From NCBI GenBank assembly GCA_934572535.1, contig CAKTLJ010000001.1, positions 1 to 64,000 of the forward strand: DNA of 64,000 nucleotides, in the 5' to 3' direction. The position numbers and the translations under genes were made by a program. This DNA comes from an uncultured Eubacteriales bacterium. Its GTDB lineage: Bacteria > Bacillota > Clostridia > Oscillospirales > Oscillospiraceae. Shown piece by piece: positions 8,294-17,952 of the stretch. The stretch's first letter is position 1; every line of letters begins with the position of its first letter. The notes under the pieces were generated by a model. That model searched no databases, was not told the DNA's origin, and saw only the letters and a program-made list of their open reading frames with translations.

Positions 8294-9973
8294 ATGCTGA
8301 AATTATCTTTGGAGCAAACGTATCGAGCCGCCATCTACCTGCGATTATCAAAGGAAGATGGCGACTTTTCTGTTTCCGGTGAAAAGCTTGAGAGCGACAG
8401 CATCTCCAACCAGAGGGTGTTCATCAAGGAATACCTCAAGCAGCACCCGGAGATCACCGTGGTGAAGGAATACTGCGACGACGGCTTTACCGGCGCGAAC
8501 TTCGAGCGGCCTGATTTCACCAGAATGATGGAGGCGGTCCGCGCCGGGTTGGTAGACTGCATCGTGGTCAAGGACCTTTCGCGCTTTGGCCGTGAGTATA
8601 TCGAGGCGGGCAACTACATGCAAAAAATTTTCCCGCGCCTCGGGATCCGCTTTATCGCGATCAACGACAACTACGACAGCGCGCGACCCGGCGCGGCAGA
8701 CAACGCGCTGGTCCTCCCGTTCAAAAACCTGATGAACGACTCCTACTGCCGGGACATCTCCATCAAGGTCAGAACGAACCTCGACGCAAAGCGGCGGAAC
8801 GGTCAGTTTGTCGGCTCTTGCGTGGTCTTCGGCTACCTGCGAGACCCGGACAACAAGAACCGGCTGGTGATCGACCCGGTTGCGGCCCCGATCGTGCAGG
8901 ACATTTTCAGGTGGAAAGTAGAGGGGCTCTCCCCGGCGAAGATCGCGGACCGGCTCAATGAAAACCATGTCCTCTCCCCCATCGAATACAAAAAGGCCAA
9001 TGGCTCCAAACAGCGCACCTGCTTCCAGACGAAACCGGTTGCCCTGTGGAGCGCCGTGGCAATTTACCGGATCCTCAAAAACGAGATTTATACCGGAACG
9101 CTGGTGCAGGGCAAGACCACCTCGCCAAACCACAAGGTCAAAAAGACAGTGGTCAAGCCGAAGAGCGAATGGTCCCGAACGGAACACGCCCACGAGCCGA
9201 TCATCGCTCCCGCGCAGTTCGCTCTCGTCCAGAAGCTCATGGGCGATGATACCCGAAGCCCTTCGGGCGCAACCGGCGTCCATCCGTTTTCAGGGCGAAT
9301 TTTCTGCGCGGACTGCGGCAGCCCGATGGTACGCAGGGTGTCTCGCTGCGGCGGACGCGAATATGCCTATTTCATCTGCGGCGGCAATAAGAAGGACAAA
9401 ACGTCCTGCTCCTCGCACAGCATCCGTGCATCCGTTGTCTACGATACGGTTCTTGCGGTCGTGCAGGCGCACATCGCCGCCGCAATGAATATGGCTTCTG
9501 CCTTGCGCCAAATTGACGATTTGGCTTGGGAAAACCGGGAGCTGGCAAGGCTCAAGGCAAAGATAACCTTTCAGGAGGAGCTCGTTGCCAAAAATCGCAG
9601 GCTGAAAACCGGCGCGTATGAGGATCTCAAGTGCGACTTCATCAGCCGCGAGGAATACAAAGCATTTACCGCGCAGTTTGAGCAGAAGATCCATGACGCG
9701 CGTCAGACGATCCTGCGGCTCACCCGTGAACGCGACAGTGTAACGGAAGGGCTGGCGAAGCAGCAGGGCTGGCTGGAACAGTTCAAGCAGTATGAGAACA
9801 TCCAGGCGCTTACGCGAAGCACGCTGGTCAGCCTCGTGGATGCTATCCACATTCGTGAAAACAAGGACATTGACGTGGGGCTGATGCACGGGGACCGCTT
9901 TGCCTCGATCCTTGCGTTTCTGGACGAGCAGAATGAGGAGAAAACCGCGCGCATGGAAGGGGTGGTGATCTGA
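8294..9973 (+). CDS. Large serine recombinase 1
   Basis: This 559-residue protein starts at the ATG at 8294, ten bases after AAGGAG; a GTG three codons upstream lies too close to that site. It has a resolvase catalytic domain with Ser19 in YLRLSKED and the arginine motif VKDLSRFGR, then a recombinase domain (about 170-300), a zinc ribbon (CADCG then CGG and CS near residues 335-372) and a coiled coil (about 400-500). All parts needed for activity are present. It overlaps recombinase 2 by one base, so both are made from one mRNA. Confidence 0.93.
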   Translation: MLKLSLEQTYRAAIYLRLSKEDGDFSVSGEKLESDSISNQRVFIKEYLKQHPEITVVKEYCDDGFTGANFERPDFTRMMEAVRAGLVDCIVVKDLSRFGREYIEAGNYMQKIFPRLGIRFIAINDNYDSARPGAADNALVLPFKNLMNDSYCRDISIKVRTNLDAKRRNGQFVGSCVVFGYLRDPDNKNRLVIDPVAAPIVQDIFRWKVEGLSPAKIADRLNENHVLSPIEYKKANGSKQRTCFQTKPVALWSAVAIYRILKNEIYTGTLVQGKTTSPNHKVKKTVVKPKSEWSRTEHAHEPIIAPAQFALVQKLMGDDTRSPSGATGVHPFSGRIFCADCGSPMVRRVSRCGGREYAYFICGGNKKDKTSCSSHSIRASVVYDTVLAVVQAHIAAAMNMASALRQIDDLAWENRELARLKAKITFQEELVAKNRRLKTGAYEDLKCDFISREEYKAFTAQFEQKIHDARQTILRLTRERDSVTEGLAKQQGWLEQFKQYENIQALTRSTLVSLVDAIHIRENKDIDVGLMHGDRFASILAFLDEQNEEKTARMEGVVI

Positions 9974-11655
9974 TGGCACGGGTATCACGAAAAAGGCAAG
10001 CCCTTCCCGCCCCGGCGGTCGATGCGCCCATCCGCCGATGGAAAGCCGCTCTCTATGTTCGCCTTTCCGTCGAGGACAACGGAAAAGACTCGGACTCGAT
10101 CGAAAACCAGATCGCCCTCCTGGAGCGCTATGTTGCCGCCCACACATACCTAGAGAAAACGGCCGTATTCGTTGACAACGGCTATACCGGGACGGACTTC
10201 CACCGCCCGGAGTTCAACCGGATGATGGAAGCCGTCAAGCAGGGCATTGTAGACTGTATTGTGGTGAAGGACCTCTCCCGCCTCGGCAGAAACTACATTG
10301 AAACCGCGCAGTTCATTGAGAAGGTCTGCCCCCTCTTCCATCTGCGCTTTCTCTCTGTCAACGACGGCTTTGACACCGAGACGGCTACGAGCGAGGGGCG
10401 GCTGTCTGCCTCTCTGTCAAACATCATCAATGATTTTTATGCCAAGGACATTTCGCGCAAGGTCACGACTGCCCTCCAAGCCAAGATGGAGCGCGGTGAC
10501 TACATTGGCAATTACGCGCCCTACGGCTATCGAAAGGACCCGGAGAACAGGAACCACCTTCTGATTGACCCGGAGACCGCGCCGACCGTCGTGCAGATAT
10601 TCCGGTGGCGCGCCGAAGGCCTCAGTTACATGGGCATCAACAAGAAGCTCAATGACGCTGGAGTCCCTTCGCCCAGCCAGCGCAGGCAGGGGCGCAGCGT
10701 CGAGACGGATCGCGCGAAGAAGGACCGGCGCATCCTGTGGAACAAGCACATGGTCACGGAGCTGCTTCAAAACGTCGTCTATATCGGGCATTTGGCACAG
10801 AGGAAAGGCCGTCAGTGTCTCTCCAGTGGGATCCCCTATCACAGGACCGCCGAAGAGGAATGGGTGATCGTGCACAACACCCACGAACCGCTCCTCAGCG
10901 AGGCGCTGTTCGCGCGGGTGCAGGAGGTCAACCGCGCCGCGCTCGAGCGCACCAAAGCCAACTGGGGAAAGTACGATCACCTCCCCAAGGAGAAAAACAT
11001 CTATGGGAAGAAGTTTCTTTGCGCCGACTGCGGGGCCGTCATGAAGCTGCACCGATCGTTCAGCAGGAAGAAGGACAAAGCGTATTTCACCTTCAAATGT
11101 CCGACCTACGCCGAACACGGCGCGCGGGCGTGTTCCGACGTCAAAATACGAAAGCAGGACCTCGACGCGGCGGTCCTCTCGCTGATCCAGGCCCAGATAG
11201 CCCTCTTTCTCGACCGGGAGAAAACGCTGCGCGCTCTGCTGGCGAAGAAAGAAGAAGGCGTCCAACGGGATGATCCGGCGAAGAAGATCCGGGCGCTTCG
11301 GCAAAAGCTGGCGCAAAAGCAGTCCCTTCTCAGCGGCATGTATGTCGATTGCAAGGAAGGGCTGCTTTCCGACGCAGAATACAGCCACCACAAGGAGCTC
11401 GTCCTGGAAGATATCCGGGCGCTGGAACAACGTCTGTCCGCGCTTACGGCGGAACCGCTCTCCGGCGAGATGCGGTGGACGCAGATGATCCGGCGCTTCC
11501 AGGACGCGGCGGAACTCTCCGAAGAACTGGTGAACGCCTTCCTTTCCTCCATGAAGCTCCACGCGGATGGTGCGCTGGAGATCAAACTCCGCTGCGCGGA
11601 CGAATTGGCGGCGCTGACAAAGGCGTGTGAGAAGCTTCGGAAGGAGAGCGCTTGA
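9973..11655 (+). CDS. Large serine recombinase 2
   Basis: This 560-residue recombinase has Ser32 in YVRLSVED after a basic 22-residue N-terminal extension, the VKDLSRLGR motif, the recombinase domain, a zinc ribbon (CADCG then CPTY and CSD) and a C-terminal coiled coil. It keeps every catalytic feature, so it is unlikely to be a decayed copy of recombinase 1, from which it differs throughout. Its ATG overlaps the preceding TGA, and its own stop overlaps the start of recombinase 3. Such pairs and triplets usually act together on one att site. Confidence 0.93.
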   Translation: MARVSRKRQALPAPAVDAPIRRWKAALYVRLSVEDNGKDSDSIENQIALLERYVAAHTYLEKTAVFVDNGYTGTDFHRPEFNRMMEAVKQGIVDCIVVKDLSRLGRNYIETAQFIEKVCPLFHLRFLSVNDGFDTETATSEGRLSASLSNIINDFYAKDISRKVTTALQAKMERGDYIGNYAPYGYRKDPENRNHLLIDPETAPTVVQIFRWRAEGLSYMGINKKLNDAGVPSPSQRRQGRSVETDRAKKDRRILWNKHMVTELLQNVVYIGHLAQRKGRQCLSSGIPYHRTAEEEWVIVHNTHEPLLSEALFARVQEVNRAALERTKANWGKYDHLPKEKNIYGKKFLCADCGAVMKLHRSFSRKKDKAYFTFKCPTYAEHGARACSDVKIRKQDLDAAVLSLIQAQIALFLDREKTLRALLAKKEEGVQRDDPAKKIRALRQKLAQKQSLLSGMYVDCKEGLLSDAEYSHHKELVLEDIRALEQRLSALTAEPLSGEMRWTQMIRRFQDAAELSEELVNAFLSSMKLHADGALEIKLRCADELAALTKACEKLRKESA

Positions 11656-13226
11656 TGAACCAGCAAATCGCCATCTATCTGCGCCTGTCTCTCGAAGACG
11701 TGGATAAACGCACGAGGGCAGTCAAGGATGAAAGCAACAGCATCGCGTCGCAGCGTATGCTCATCCACCGTCACTTGGAGGAAGATCCGCTTCTCAGCAG
11801 CCTTCCCCGCGCGGAGTTTTGCGACGACGGCTTCTCCGGCACAAATTTTGACCGCCCCGGCTTTGTAAGAATGCTCGAGTGCGCCAAGCGCGGAGAGATC
11901 TGCTGCATCGTGGTCAAGGACCTGTCGCGCTTTGGCCGGGATCACCTTGCGGTGGGCGAGTATCTGGAACACCTCTTCCCCTTTCTCGGTATCCGCTTCA
12001 TCTCGATCAATGACCACTACGACAGCGCGAAGCACGAGGGCCGGACCATCGGCATGGACGTAGCCTTCAAAAACCTCATTTACGATCACTACAGCAAGGA
12101 CCTCTCCCAAAAGGTCAAGTCCGCCATGGAAGTGAAGCAGAAGCAGGCGAAGTATGTGAGCACGGTCCCATATGGATATAAAACCGACCCTGCGGACAAG
12201 CACCATCTCGTCATCGACCCGGAAGCCGCGCCAACCGTTCGGCGTATCTTCCTGGATGTGATCGGCGGCAAGTCCTGCACCCAGGTCGCGAAGGCGCTGA
12301 ATACCGAAGGCGTTCCGACGCCGGCCCAGCACAAGGGCACGGCACGCAAGGACCCCACCAAGAAGCCCCAGTGGACGCATCGCACCCTCCTCAGCATGAT
12401 AGAAAACCTCAAGTACACCGGAACGATGGTCAACCACACCCGCGAGAGTCGCTTTCTCCGCGACAGGAATCAGCGGCGCGTTCCCAAAGAGGACTGGTAC
12501 GTCCGCGAAAACGCGCACGAGGCGATCGTGACGCGAGAGGAATACGAGCGGGCGCAGGACGCGATCCAGCGACGCAAGACCTGTGTCCGGTGTTCGCACG
12601 AGCAGTCGGACCGGGTCTACTTCTGCGCGCACTGCGGTGGAAAGCTTGAGAAGGCCAACGGAACGGTGTTTGCCTGTCCGTCTCATCGCTACCAGGCGGG
12701 AAGCCCGTGCGAAAACGTTCGCTGGAAAAAAGACGCGCTGGAGGAGGTCGTCTTTGCCGCCCTGCAACGGCAGGTCGAGATCGCCCGCGTGGAGGCCACT
12801 GCGGCCAAGCATACGGTAAAGCGCAGGGGCGACAGCCTGGAGCGGCAGCTTGCGCTTCTAAAGGCGCAGGTGGACGCCTGTGGCCGCGAGAGCTTCACGC
12901 TCTATGAACGCTACCGAGAGGGCAGGCTGACGCCCGAAGAATACCTTGCCGGACGGGATGCCCTCGCGCAAAAACAAGCCGCCCTGAACGGGCGGCTTGC
13001 ATCCTGCGAGGCGCAGTATGAGGCGATCCGTCGGCAGGACTGCGCCGCAGAAAAGCAGCGGGAGGCAGCCAGCCGGACGTCCGGTCTATCCGATGACACG
13101 CTCAGGGCGCATCTGTATGACGCGGTGGAACGCATCCTTGTCTATGACGCCGAGACCATTGAGATCGTTTGGAAGTTCAACGAAGTCAACACCAGCACAG
13201 AATCTGGGATGCCGTTTTTATCCTAA
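11655..13226 (+). CDS. Large serine recombinase 3
   Basis: The ATG at 11655 follows AAGGAGAG and overlaps the previous stop, giving 523 residues. The catalytic Ser12 is in YLRLSLED, with VKDLSRFGR, a recombinase domain, a shorter zinc ribbon (CAHCG then CPSHR and SPC) and a C-terminal coiled coil. The stop lies 29 bp from the convergent tgt gene, with no terminator between them, so read-through antisense to tgt is possible. Confidence 0.93.
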   Translation: MNQQIAIYLRLSLEDVDKRTRAVKDESNSIASQRMLIHRHLEEDPLLSSLPRAEFCDDGFSGTNFDRPGFVRMLECAKRGEICCIVVKDLSRFGRDHLAVGEYLEHLFPFLGIRFISINDHYDSAKHEGRTIGMDVAFKNLIYDHYSKDLSQKVKSAMEVKQKQAKYVSTVPYGYKTDPADKHHLVIDPEAAPTVRRIFLDVIGGKSCTQVAKALNTEGVPTPAQHKGTARKDPTKKPQWTHRTLLSMIENLKYTGTMVNHTRESRFLRDRNQRRVPKEDWYVRENAHEAIVTREEYERAQDAIQRRKTCVRCSHEQSDRVYFCAHCGGKLEKANGTVFACPSHRYQAGSPCENVRWKKDALEEVVFAALQRQVEIARVEATAAKHTVKRRGDSLERQLALLKAQVDACGRESFTLYERYREGRLTPEEYLAGRDALAQKQAALNGRLASCEAQYEAIRRQDCAAEKQREAASRTSGLSDDTLRAHLYDAVERILVYDAETIEIVWKFNEVNTSTESGMPFLS

Positions 13227-13255
13227 TGCGTCTGGGCATTCACAGCGGGGTTGCC

Positions 13256-14386
13256 TTACAACTTTTCGGCCAGCTTTTCCGCGTACTCCCGGCGGAATTC
13301 CTCAAAAGAGCCTTCGTCCAAGGCTTGACGGATGCGCACCATCAGCGCATTGTAAAAATGCAGATTGTGGAGGACCGCCAGACGCATGGCCAGCATCTCC
13401 CCTGAGACGAAAAGGTGCCGCAGGTAGGCGCGGGAGAAGGAACGGCACGCCGGACAATCGCAGGTAGGGTCAATGGGACGGTCATCGTTCTTATACTTTT
13501 CGTTCTTGATATTCAGCGCGCCTTCCCAGGTGTAGAGCTTTCCGTGGCGGGCATTGCGCGCCGGCAGCACGCAGTCGAACATATCCACCCCGCGCGCGAC
13601 GCCTTCGATGATGTTGGTCGGCGTGCCGACGCCCATCAGGTAGCGGGGCTTGTCCTTGGGCATGTGTGGCTCCACGGCGTCGATGATCTGGTACATGATC
13701 TCGGTGGGTTCCCCGACAGCCAGACCGCCGATGGCATAACCATCGCAGTCGATTTTCGCGGTTTCCTTCATGTGCCAGACCCGCAGGTCCTGGAAGGTCC
13801 CGCCCTGGTTGATGCCGAACAGCATTTGCTGGGGATTGACCGCATCGGGCAGCTGGTTCAGGCGGTCGTGCTCCACCTTGCACCGCTCCAGCCAGCGAAG
13901 GGTACGTTCGCAGGACTGCTTCACATACTCGTAGGGCGAGGGATTTTCCACGCACTCGTCAAACGCCATAGCAATGTCGGAACCCAGGTTTGCCTGGATC
14001 TGCATACTCTCCTCGGGACCCATAAAGATCCTTCGGCCGTCGAGGTGAGAGGCGAAGGTCACGCCCTCCTCCTTGATCTTTCGCAGCCCGGCCAGGGAAA
14101 AGACCTGGAAGCCGCCGCTGTCGGTGAGGATGGGGCCATCCCAACGCATGAATGAATGCAGCCCCCCCATCTCCTTCACCAGCTTGTCGCCGGGGCGCAG
14201 GTGGAGATGGTAGGTGTTGGACAGCTCGATCTGGCAGCCGATCTCCTTCAAATCGTGGGCAGATACCGCGCCTTTGATGGCCCCCTGGGTGCCTACGTTC
14301 ATAAACACAGGCGTTTGGGCCGTGCCGTGGGCGCAGGTGAGTTCTCCCCGGCGGGCAGTGCCTTCGGTCTTCAGCAGCTTAAACAC
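13256..14386 (-). CDS. tgt: Queuine tRNA-ribosyltransferase (Tgt)
   Basis: The start is the GTG at 14386, preceded by AGAAGGAGG, giving 376 residues, the usual length. The enzyme exchanges G34 of GUN anticodons for the queuosine precursor preQ1. Seen: the catalytic/nucleophile Asp89 in LTDSGGFQ, the second Asp region FDCVLPARNARHG, and the zinc site CDCPAC followed by a distant His. It lies directly downstream of queA in the same direction (16 bp gap), the standard queuosine order. Confidence 0.97.
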   Translation of the reverse strand: MFKLLKTEGTARRGELTCAHGTAQTPVFMNVGTQGAIKGAVSAHDLKEIGCQIELSNTYHLHLRPGDKLVKEMGGLHSFMRWDGPILTDSGGFQVFSLAGLRKIKEEGVTFASHLDGRRIFMGPEESMQIQANLGSDIAMAFDECVENPSPYEYVKQSCERTLRWLERCKVEHDRLNQLPDAVNPQQMLFGINQGGTFQDLRVWHMKETAKIDCDGYAIGGLAVGEPTEIMYQIIDAVEPHMPKDKPRYLMGVGTPTNIIEGVARGVDMFDCVLPARNARHGKLYTWEGALNIKNEKYKNDDRPIDPTCDCPACRSFSRAYLRHLFVSGEMLAMRLAVLHNLHFYNALMVRIRQALDEGSFEEFRREYAEKLAEKL

Positions 14387-14402
14387 AGCGTTTCCTCCTT
14401 CT

Positions 14403-15470
14403 TTAATAAATGAACATGGCGTCTCCAAAGGAGAAAAACCGATAGTGTTCTTGTACGGCCTCTTCATAGGCGGCCAGGACATGCTCTCGTCCGGCCAGCG
14501 CGGAGATGAGCATGATGAGGGTGGATTCCGGCAGGTGGAAATTGGTGACGAGACAGTCCAGCACCTTGAAGCGGTACCCGGGATAAATAAAGATATTGGT
14601 CCACCCGCCGCTTTCCTTCAAGGAGCCGTCCTCCTCTGCCCAGCTCTCGATGGTCCGGCAGGAGGTGGTGCCCACGCAGATGACCCGGCCCCCTTCCCGC
14701 TTGGTGCGGTTGATGGTCTCGGCAGTTTCGGCGGAAATGGTGCAGTACTCGCTGTGCATTTCGTGGTCGTTGATGTCTTCGGCCTTGACCGGGCGGAAGG
14801 TCCCCAGGCCCACGTGGAGGGTCACAGAGCACACCCGAACCCCCATGTCCTGGATCGTCTCCAGCAGCTGCTTGGTGAAGTGCAGCCCGGCGGTCGGTGC
14901 GGCGGCGGAGCCAACTTCCTTGGAGTATACGGTCTGGTACCGCTCCGAATCCTGAAGTTCCTCCTTGATATAGGGCGGCAGGGGGACTTTTCCCAGTTGC
15001 TCCAGGACCTCCAGGAAGATGCCCTCATAGTGAAAACGCACCAGACGGTTTCCGTTGTCCAGGACCTCTGTGATCTCGCCGTGCAGCTGCCCCTCGCCAA
15101 AGGAGAGCTTCGTTCCCGTGCGGAGCTTCTTGCCCGGACGGACCAGGCACTCCCAGGTCTTCTCTCCCCGGTCGATGAGGAGCATGACTTCGCAGGCGCC
15201 GCCGCCGGGCTCCCGCCTGCCGATCAGGCGGGCGGGCAGGACCCGGGAGTCGTTCAGCACCAGGCAGTCTCTGGGTCGGAGAAAGCTGGGCAGGTCATAA
15301 AAGTAGTGGTGCTGGGTCTCCCCTGTTTCCTTGTTCAGGGTCAGCAGACGGGAAGCGTCCCGCTGCTCAATGGGGGTCTGAGCGATCAGCTCAGGCGGTA
15401 AATCATAGTAAAAATCAGAAGTTTTAATAGAGATCCATCCTCTTGCTATAGAATAAAAGCGTTTCCGCAT
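14403..15470 (-). CDS. queA: S-adenosylmethionine:tRNA ribosyltransferase-isomerase (QueA)
   Basis: QueA adds the epoxycyclopentane moiety from SAM to preQ1-tRNA. The protein shows the family opening [37 protein letters not shown] and [12 protein letters not shown]. The start is uncertain. Conserved sequence begins where a normal ATG would be, but the codon at 15428 is ATT, with an AGAGG ribosome site ten bases upstream. That start gives 341 residues, the family length. The nearest in-frame ATG, at 15470, adds 14 residues and has only a weak ribosome site; it is used here for caution. It is coupled to tgt. Confidence 0.95.
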   Translation of the reverse strand: MRKRFYSIARGWISIKTSDFYYDLPPELIAQTPIEQRDASRLLTLNKETGETQHHYFYDLPSFLRPRDCLVLNDSRVLPARLIGRREPGGGACEVMLLIDRGEKTWECLVRPGKKLRTGTKLSFGEGQLHGEITEVLDNGNRLVRFHYEGIFLEVLEQLGKVPLPPYIKEELQDSERYQTVYSKEVGSAAAPTAGLHFTKQLLETIQDMGVRVCSVTLHVGLGTFRPVKAEDINDHEMHSEYCTISAETAETINRTKREGGRVICVGTTSCRTIESWAEEDGSLKESGGWTNIFIYPGYRFKVLDCLVTNFHLPESTLIMLISALAGREHVLAAYEEAVQEHYRFFSFGDAMFIY

Positions 15471-15603
15471 CTGTTCCGGCAGCATTGCCCGCCCATGGCG
15501 CATAGTATGGAGCGGAAACCCTGGACAGCGAGCAGAGTGACAAAACGCTTAAAAAACCCTGCCGTTCGCGGATTTTTTCTCATGGAAAGGCAGTCGTGTG
15601 GAA

Positions 15604-15632
15604 TTGACATTGAAAATCCTCTATGCTATCTT
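15604..15632 (+). promoter_or_regulatory. Promoter of asd
   Basis: A perfect TTGACA (15604-15609) with a 17-bp spacer and TATCTT (15627-15632) predicts a leader of about 180 nt before asd. The 347-bp gap between queA and asd holds no gene. I looked in the leader for a lysine riboswitch and saw no matching structure or terminator. Confidence 0.6.
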
Positions 15633-15817
15633 AAAAGAATACAGATTTTACTGCGTAAAGTCGTAAAGTATTTTTATGCCAATGGATATCGTGGTGGGCT
15701 ACAGCGCCAGATATCTCATTATAGTACAAAGGCCCCTGTCTTTTCAACTGCTGTTTTCAAAGGCGGCAGGATTTCCCGGATTCGAACAGGAGCCAACAAT
15801 GTCAGGAGGTCCTTTCC

Positions 15818-16903
15818 ATGAAAAAGTACGCTGTCGGCGTGGTTGGCGCTACCGGTATGGTGGGTCAGCGGTTTGTCACCCTGTTAGAAAATCATCCTTG
15901 GTTCCAGCTGACCGCTGTTGCGGCCAGCGCCCGCTCCGCAGGCAAGACCTACGAGGAGGCTGTGGGCGCGCGCTGGGCGATGACCAGCCCCATGCCCCAG
16001 GAAGCCAAGCGCCTGGTGGTTCAGGATGCGGTAGCAGACAAGGAAACCATCGCCGCGTCTGTGGACTTCATCTTCTGCGCGGTCGATATGAAGAAGGATG
16101 AGATCCGCGCCCTGGAGGAGGCCTACGCCAAGCTGGAATGTCCCGTGGTCTCCAACAACAGCGCCCACCGCTGGACCGACGACGTGCCCATGGTCATCCC
16201 CGAAGTAAACCCCGAGCACATCAAGGTCATTGACGACCAGAAGAAGCGCCTGGGGACCCAGCGCGGGTTCATTGCCGTCAAGTCCAACTGCTCCATCCAG
16301 TCCTACGCGCCTGCCCTGCATCCCCTGCGCCCCTTCGGCATTGAGAAGGTCCTGGTCTGTACCTACCAGGCCATTTCCGGCGCAGGCAAGACCTTTGAGA
16401 CCTGGCCCGAGATGGTGGATAACCTGATCCCCTACATTGGCGGCGAGGAGGAGAAGTCCGAGAAGGAACCTCTGAAGGTTTGGGGCACCGTGGAAAACGG
16501 CAAGATCGTCCCCGCAGAGCATCCCAACATCACGGCCCAGTGCCTGCGCGTGCCCGTCTCCGATGGACACACCGCCGCTGTCTTCGTCTCCTTCCGCAAC
16601 ACCCCCACCATGGAGGAGATCAAGACCGTCTGGAAGGATTTTCAGGGCCGCGCCCAGGAGCTGGCGCTTCCCAGCGCCCCGAAGCAGTTCCTTCACTATT
16701 TCGAGGAGCCCGATCGTCCCCAGGCCAAGCTGGACCGGGATCTGGAAGGCGGTATGGCCGTGACCCTGGGCCGTCTGCGTCCCGATACCCAGTATGATTA
16801 CAAGTTCGTGGGCCTGTCCCACAACACCCTGCGCGGCGCTGCGGGCGGCGCGGTCCTGCTGGCTGAACTGCTGTGCGCGGAAGGATATATCCTCCCCCGC
16901 TGA
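15818..16903 (+). CDS. asd: Aspartate-semialdehyde dehydrogenase
   Basis: This 361-residue enzyme reduces aspartyl phosphate to aspartate semialdehyde with NADPH, the branch point to lysine/DAP, threonine and methionine. It has the nucleotide-binding motif GATGMVG (10-16) and the catalytic Cys158 in KSNCSIQ. The sequence pattern is that of the archaeal/fungal-type subgroup rather than the E. coli type. The start follows CAGGAGG. It is followed by a strong terminator and then by dapA, the next enzyme toward DAP. Confidence 0.95.
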   Translation: MKKYAVGVVGATGMVGQRFVTLLENHPWFQLTAVAASARSAGKTYEEAVGARWAMTSPMPQEAKRLVVQDAVADKETIAASVDFIFCAVDMKKDEIRALEEAYAKLECPVVSNNSAHRWTDDVPMVIPEVNPEHIKVIDDQKKRLGTQRGFIAVKSNCSIQSYAPALHPLRPFGIEKVLVCTYQAISGAGKTFETWPEMVDNLIPYIGGEEEKSEKEPLKVWGTVENGKIVPAEHPNITAQCLRVPVSDGHTAAVFVSFRNTPTMEEIKTVWKDFQGRAQELALPSAPKQFLHYFEEPDRPQAKLDRDLEGGMAVTLGRLRPDTQYDYKFVGLSHNTLRGAAGGAVLLAELLCAEGYILPR

Positions 16904-16916
16904 GTTACGTTGCATT

Positions 16917-16982
16917 GCGCGGCCTCAGGCCGATTTCTGAACGAGTTTTGTTTCAGGAATTGGTCTGGGGCCGCGCTTTTTT
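16917..16982 (+). terminator. Terminator after asd
   Basis: GCGCGGCC at 16917-16924 pairs with GGCCGCGC just before a run of six T. An inner pairing extends the stem. Some read-through into dapA is likely, as no separate promoter is obvious. Confidence 0.85.
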
Positions 16983-17021
16983 GTTTGATGTCGTTTGAGA
17001 AGAAAGGAGCCTCTATTTGCT

Positions 17022-17909
17022 ATGAAATCTCCCGTTTTTACCGGAACCTGCACCGCCCTGATCACGCCCTTTCGCGACACGGGCGCGATCGACTACGCAA
17101 GGTTTACCCAACAGATCGACCGACAGCTGGAGGCGGGCATAGATGCCCTGTGCGTCTGCGGCACCACCGGCGAGAGCTCTGCCCTGAGCGTGCGGGAGCA
17201 CGTCCAGCTGGTGGATCACTGCGTGTCTCACGTGGCGGGACGATGCCCGGTGATCGCCGGGTCGGGCAGCAACGACACGGCCGCCGCCCTCTACCTCTGC
17301 CAGTGCGCCCAGGAGTCCGGCGCGGACGCCCTGCTCCTTGTGACGCCCTATTACAACAAGACCACCCAAACGGGGTTGATCCGGCACTACGAATATCTGG
17401 CCGACCGAACCGAGCTTCCCCTGATCCTTTACAACGTCCCATCCCGCACGGGACTCTCCTTTACCCCGGAGACCTATCGGGTCCTGAGCCAACACCCCAA
17501 CATCAACGGGGTCAAGGAGGCCTCGGGAGACTTCTCCCTGCTGGCGGAGACCATGGCCCTCTGCGGAGAGGCGCTGAACATCTGGTCGGGGAACGACGAT
17601 CACACCGTCCCTATGATGGCGATGGGAGCCAAGGGTCTCATTTCCGTGGCGTCCAATCTGATACCAGAGCCCATGGCGGCGCTGACCCACAGCTGCTTGG
17701 GCGGAGAGATCGAGCGGGCCAAAGCGCTTCAACTGGCTTGCGCCCCTTTGATCAGGGCGCTGTTCTCTCAGGTCAATCCCATCCCCGTCAAGGCCGCCCT
17801 GCGCGAGGCGGGGCTGGACAGCGGCGTTCTTCGTCTGCCTCTGTGCGAGATGGACGAGGGGCCACTAAAAACACTTCGGAGAACCATGCAGCCATGGTTC
17901 TCCGAATGA
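17022..17909 (+). CDS. dapA: 4-hydroxy-tetrahydrodipicolinate synthase
   Basis: This 295-residue enzyme condenses pyruvate and aspartate semialdehyde in the lysine/DAP pathway. It shows GTTGE (47-51), Tyr137 in LILYNVPSRTG and the Schiff-base Lys165 in GVKEASGD. The ATG at 17022 follows GAAAGGAG; an upstream ATG at 16995 lacks one. The last codons form an 11-bp perfect hairpin (17878-17888 with 17893-17903) but no T-run follows. Together with asd and ddh (35503-36489) it outlines the dehydrogenase route to meso-DAP. Confidence 0.95.
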   Translation: MKSPVFTGTCTALITPFRDTGAIDYARFTQQIDRQLEAGIDALCVCGTTGESSALSVREHVQLVDHCVSHVAGRCPVIAGSGSNDTAAALYLCQCAQESGADALLLVTPYYNKTTQTGLIRHYEYLADRTELPLILYNVPSRTGLSFTPETYRVLSQHPNINGVKEASGDFSLLAETMALCGEALNIWSGNDDHTVPMMAMGAKGLISVASNLIPEPMAALTHSCLGGEIERAKALQLACAPLIRALFSQVNPIPVKAALREAGLDSGVLRLPLCEMDEGPLKTLRRTMQPWFSE

Positions 17910-17952
17910 CGCCATTGCTGGCGTTGCTGATGTAGTTTTCGAGCGACCGGAC

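Larger units (their letters stand above)
7905..13226 (+). mobile_element. Serine-recombinase cassette (one small gene plus three large recombinases)
   Basis: Four same-strand genes fill 5.3 kb, and the three recombinases overlap at TGATG-type junctions. They stop 29 bp from the end of tgt. Groups of two or three large serine recombinases with nothing else are known from SCC-type and Clostridial conjugative elements as the excision and integration module. Here no relaxase, replication or cargo gene accompanies them, so the cassette is either minimal or a remnant. I found no convincing flanking repeat. The outer limits given are those of the genes, not of a proven element. Confidence 0.65.

Noticed and set aside
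7820..13250. Possible att repeat flanking the recombinase cassette (TTATGCGCTGGGC on the left, TAATGCGTCTGGGC on the right)
   Set aside because: The match is short, imperfect and needs an indel, so chance is as likely.
15640..15817. Lysine or other riboswitch in the asd leader
   Set aside because: The leader is long, but I saw no conserved riboswitch core and no terminator/antiterminator pair.
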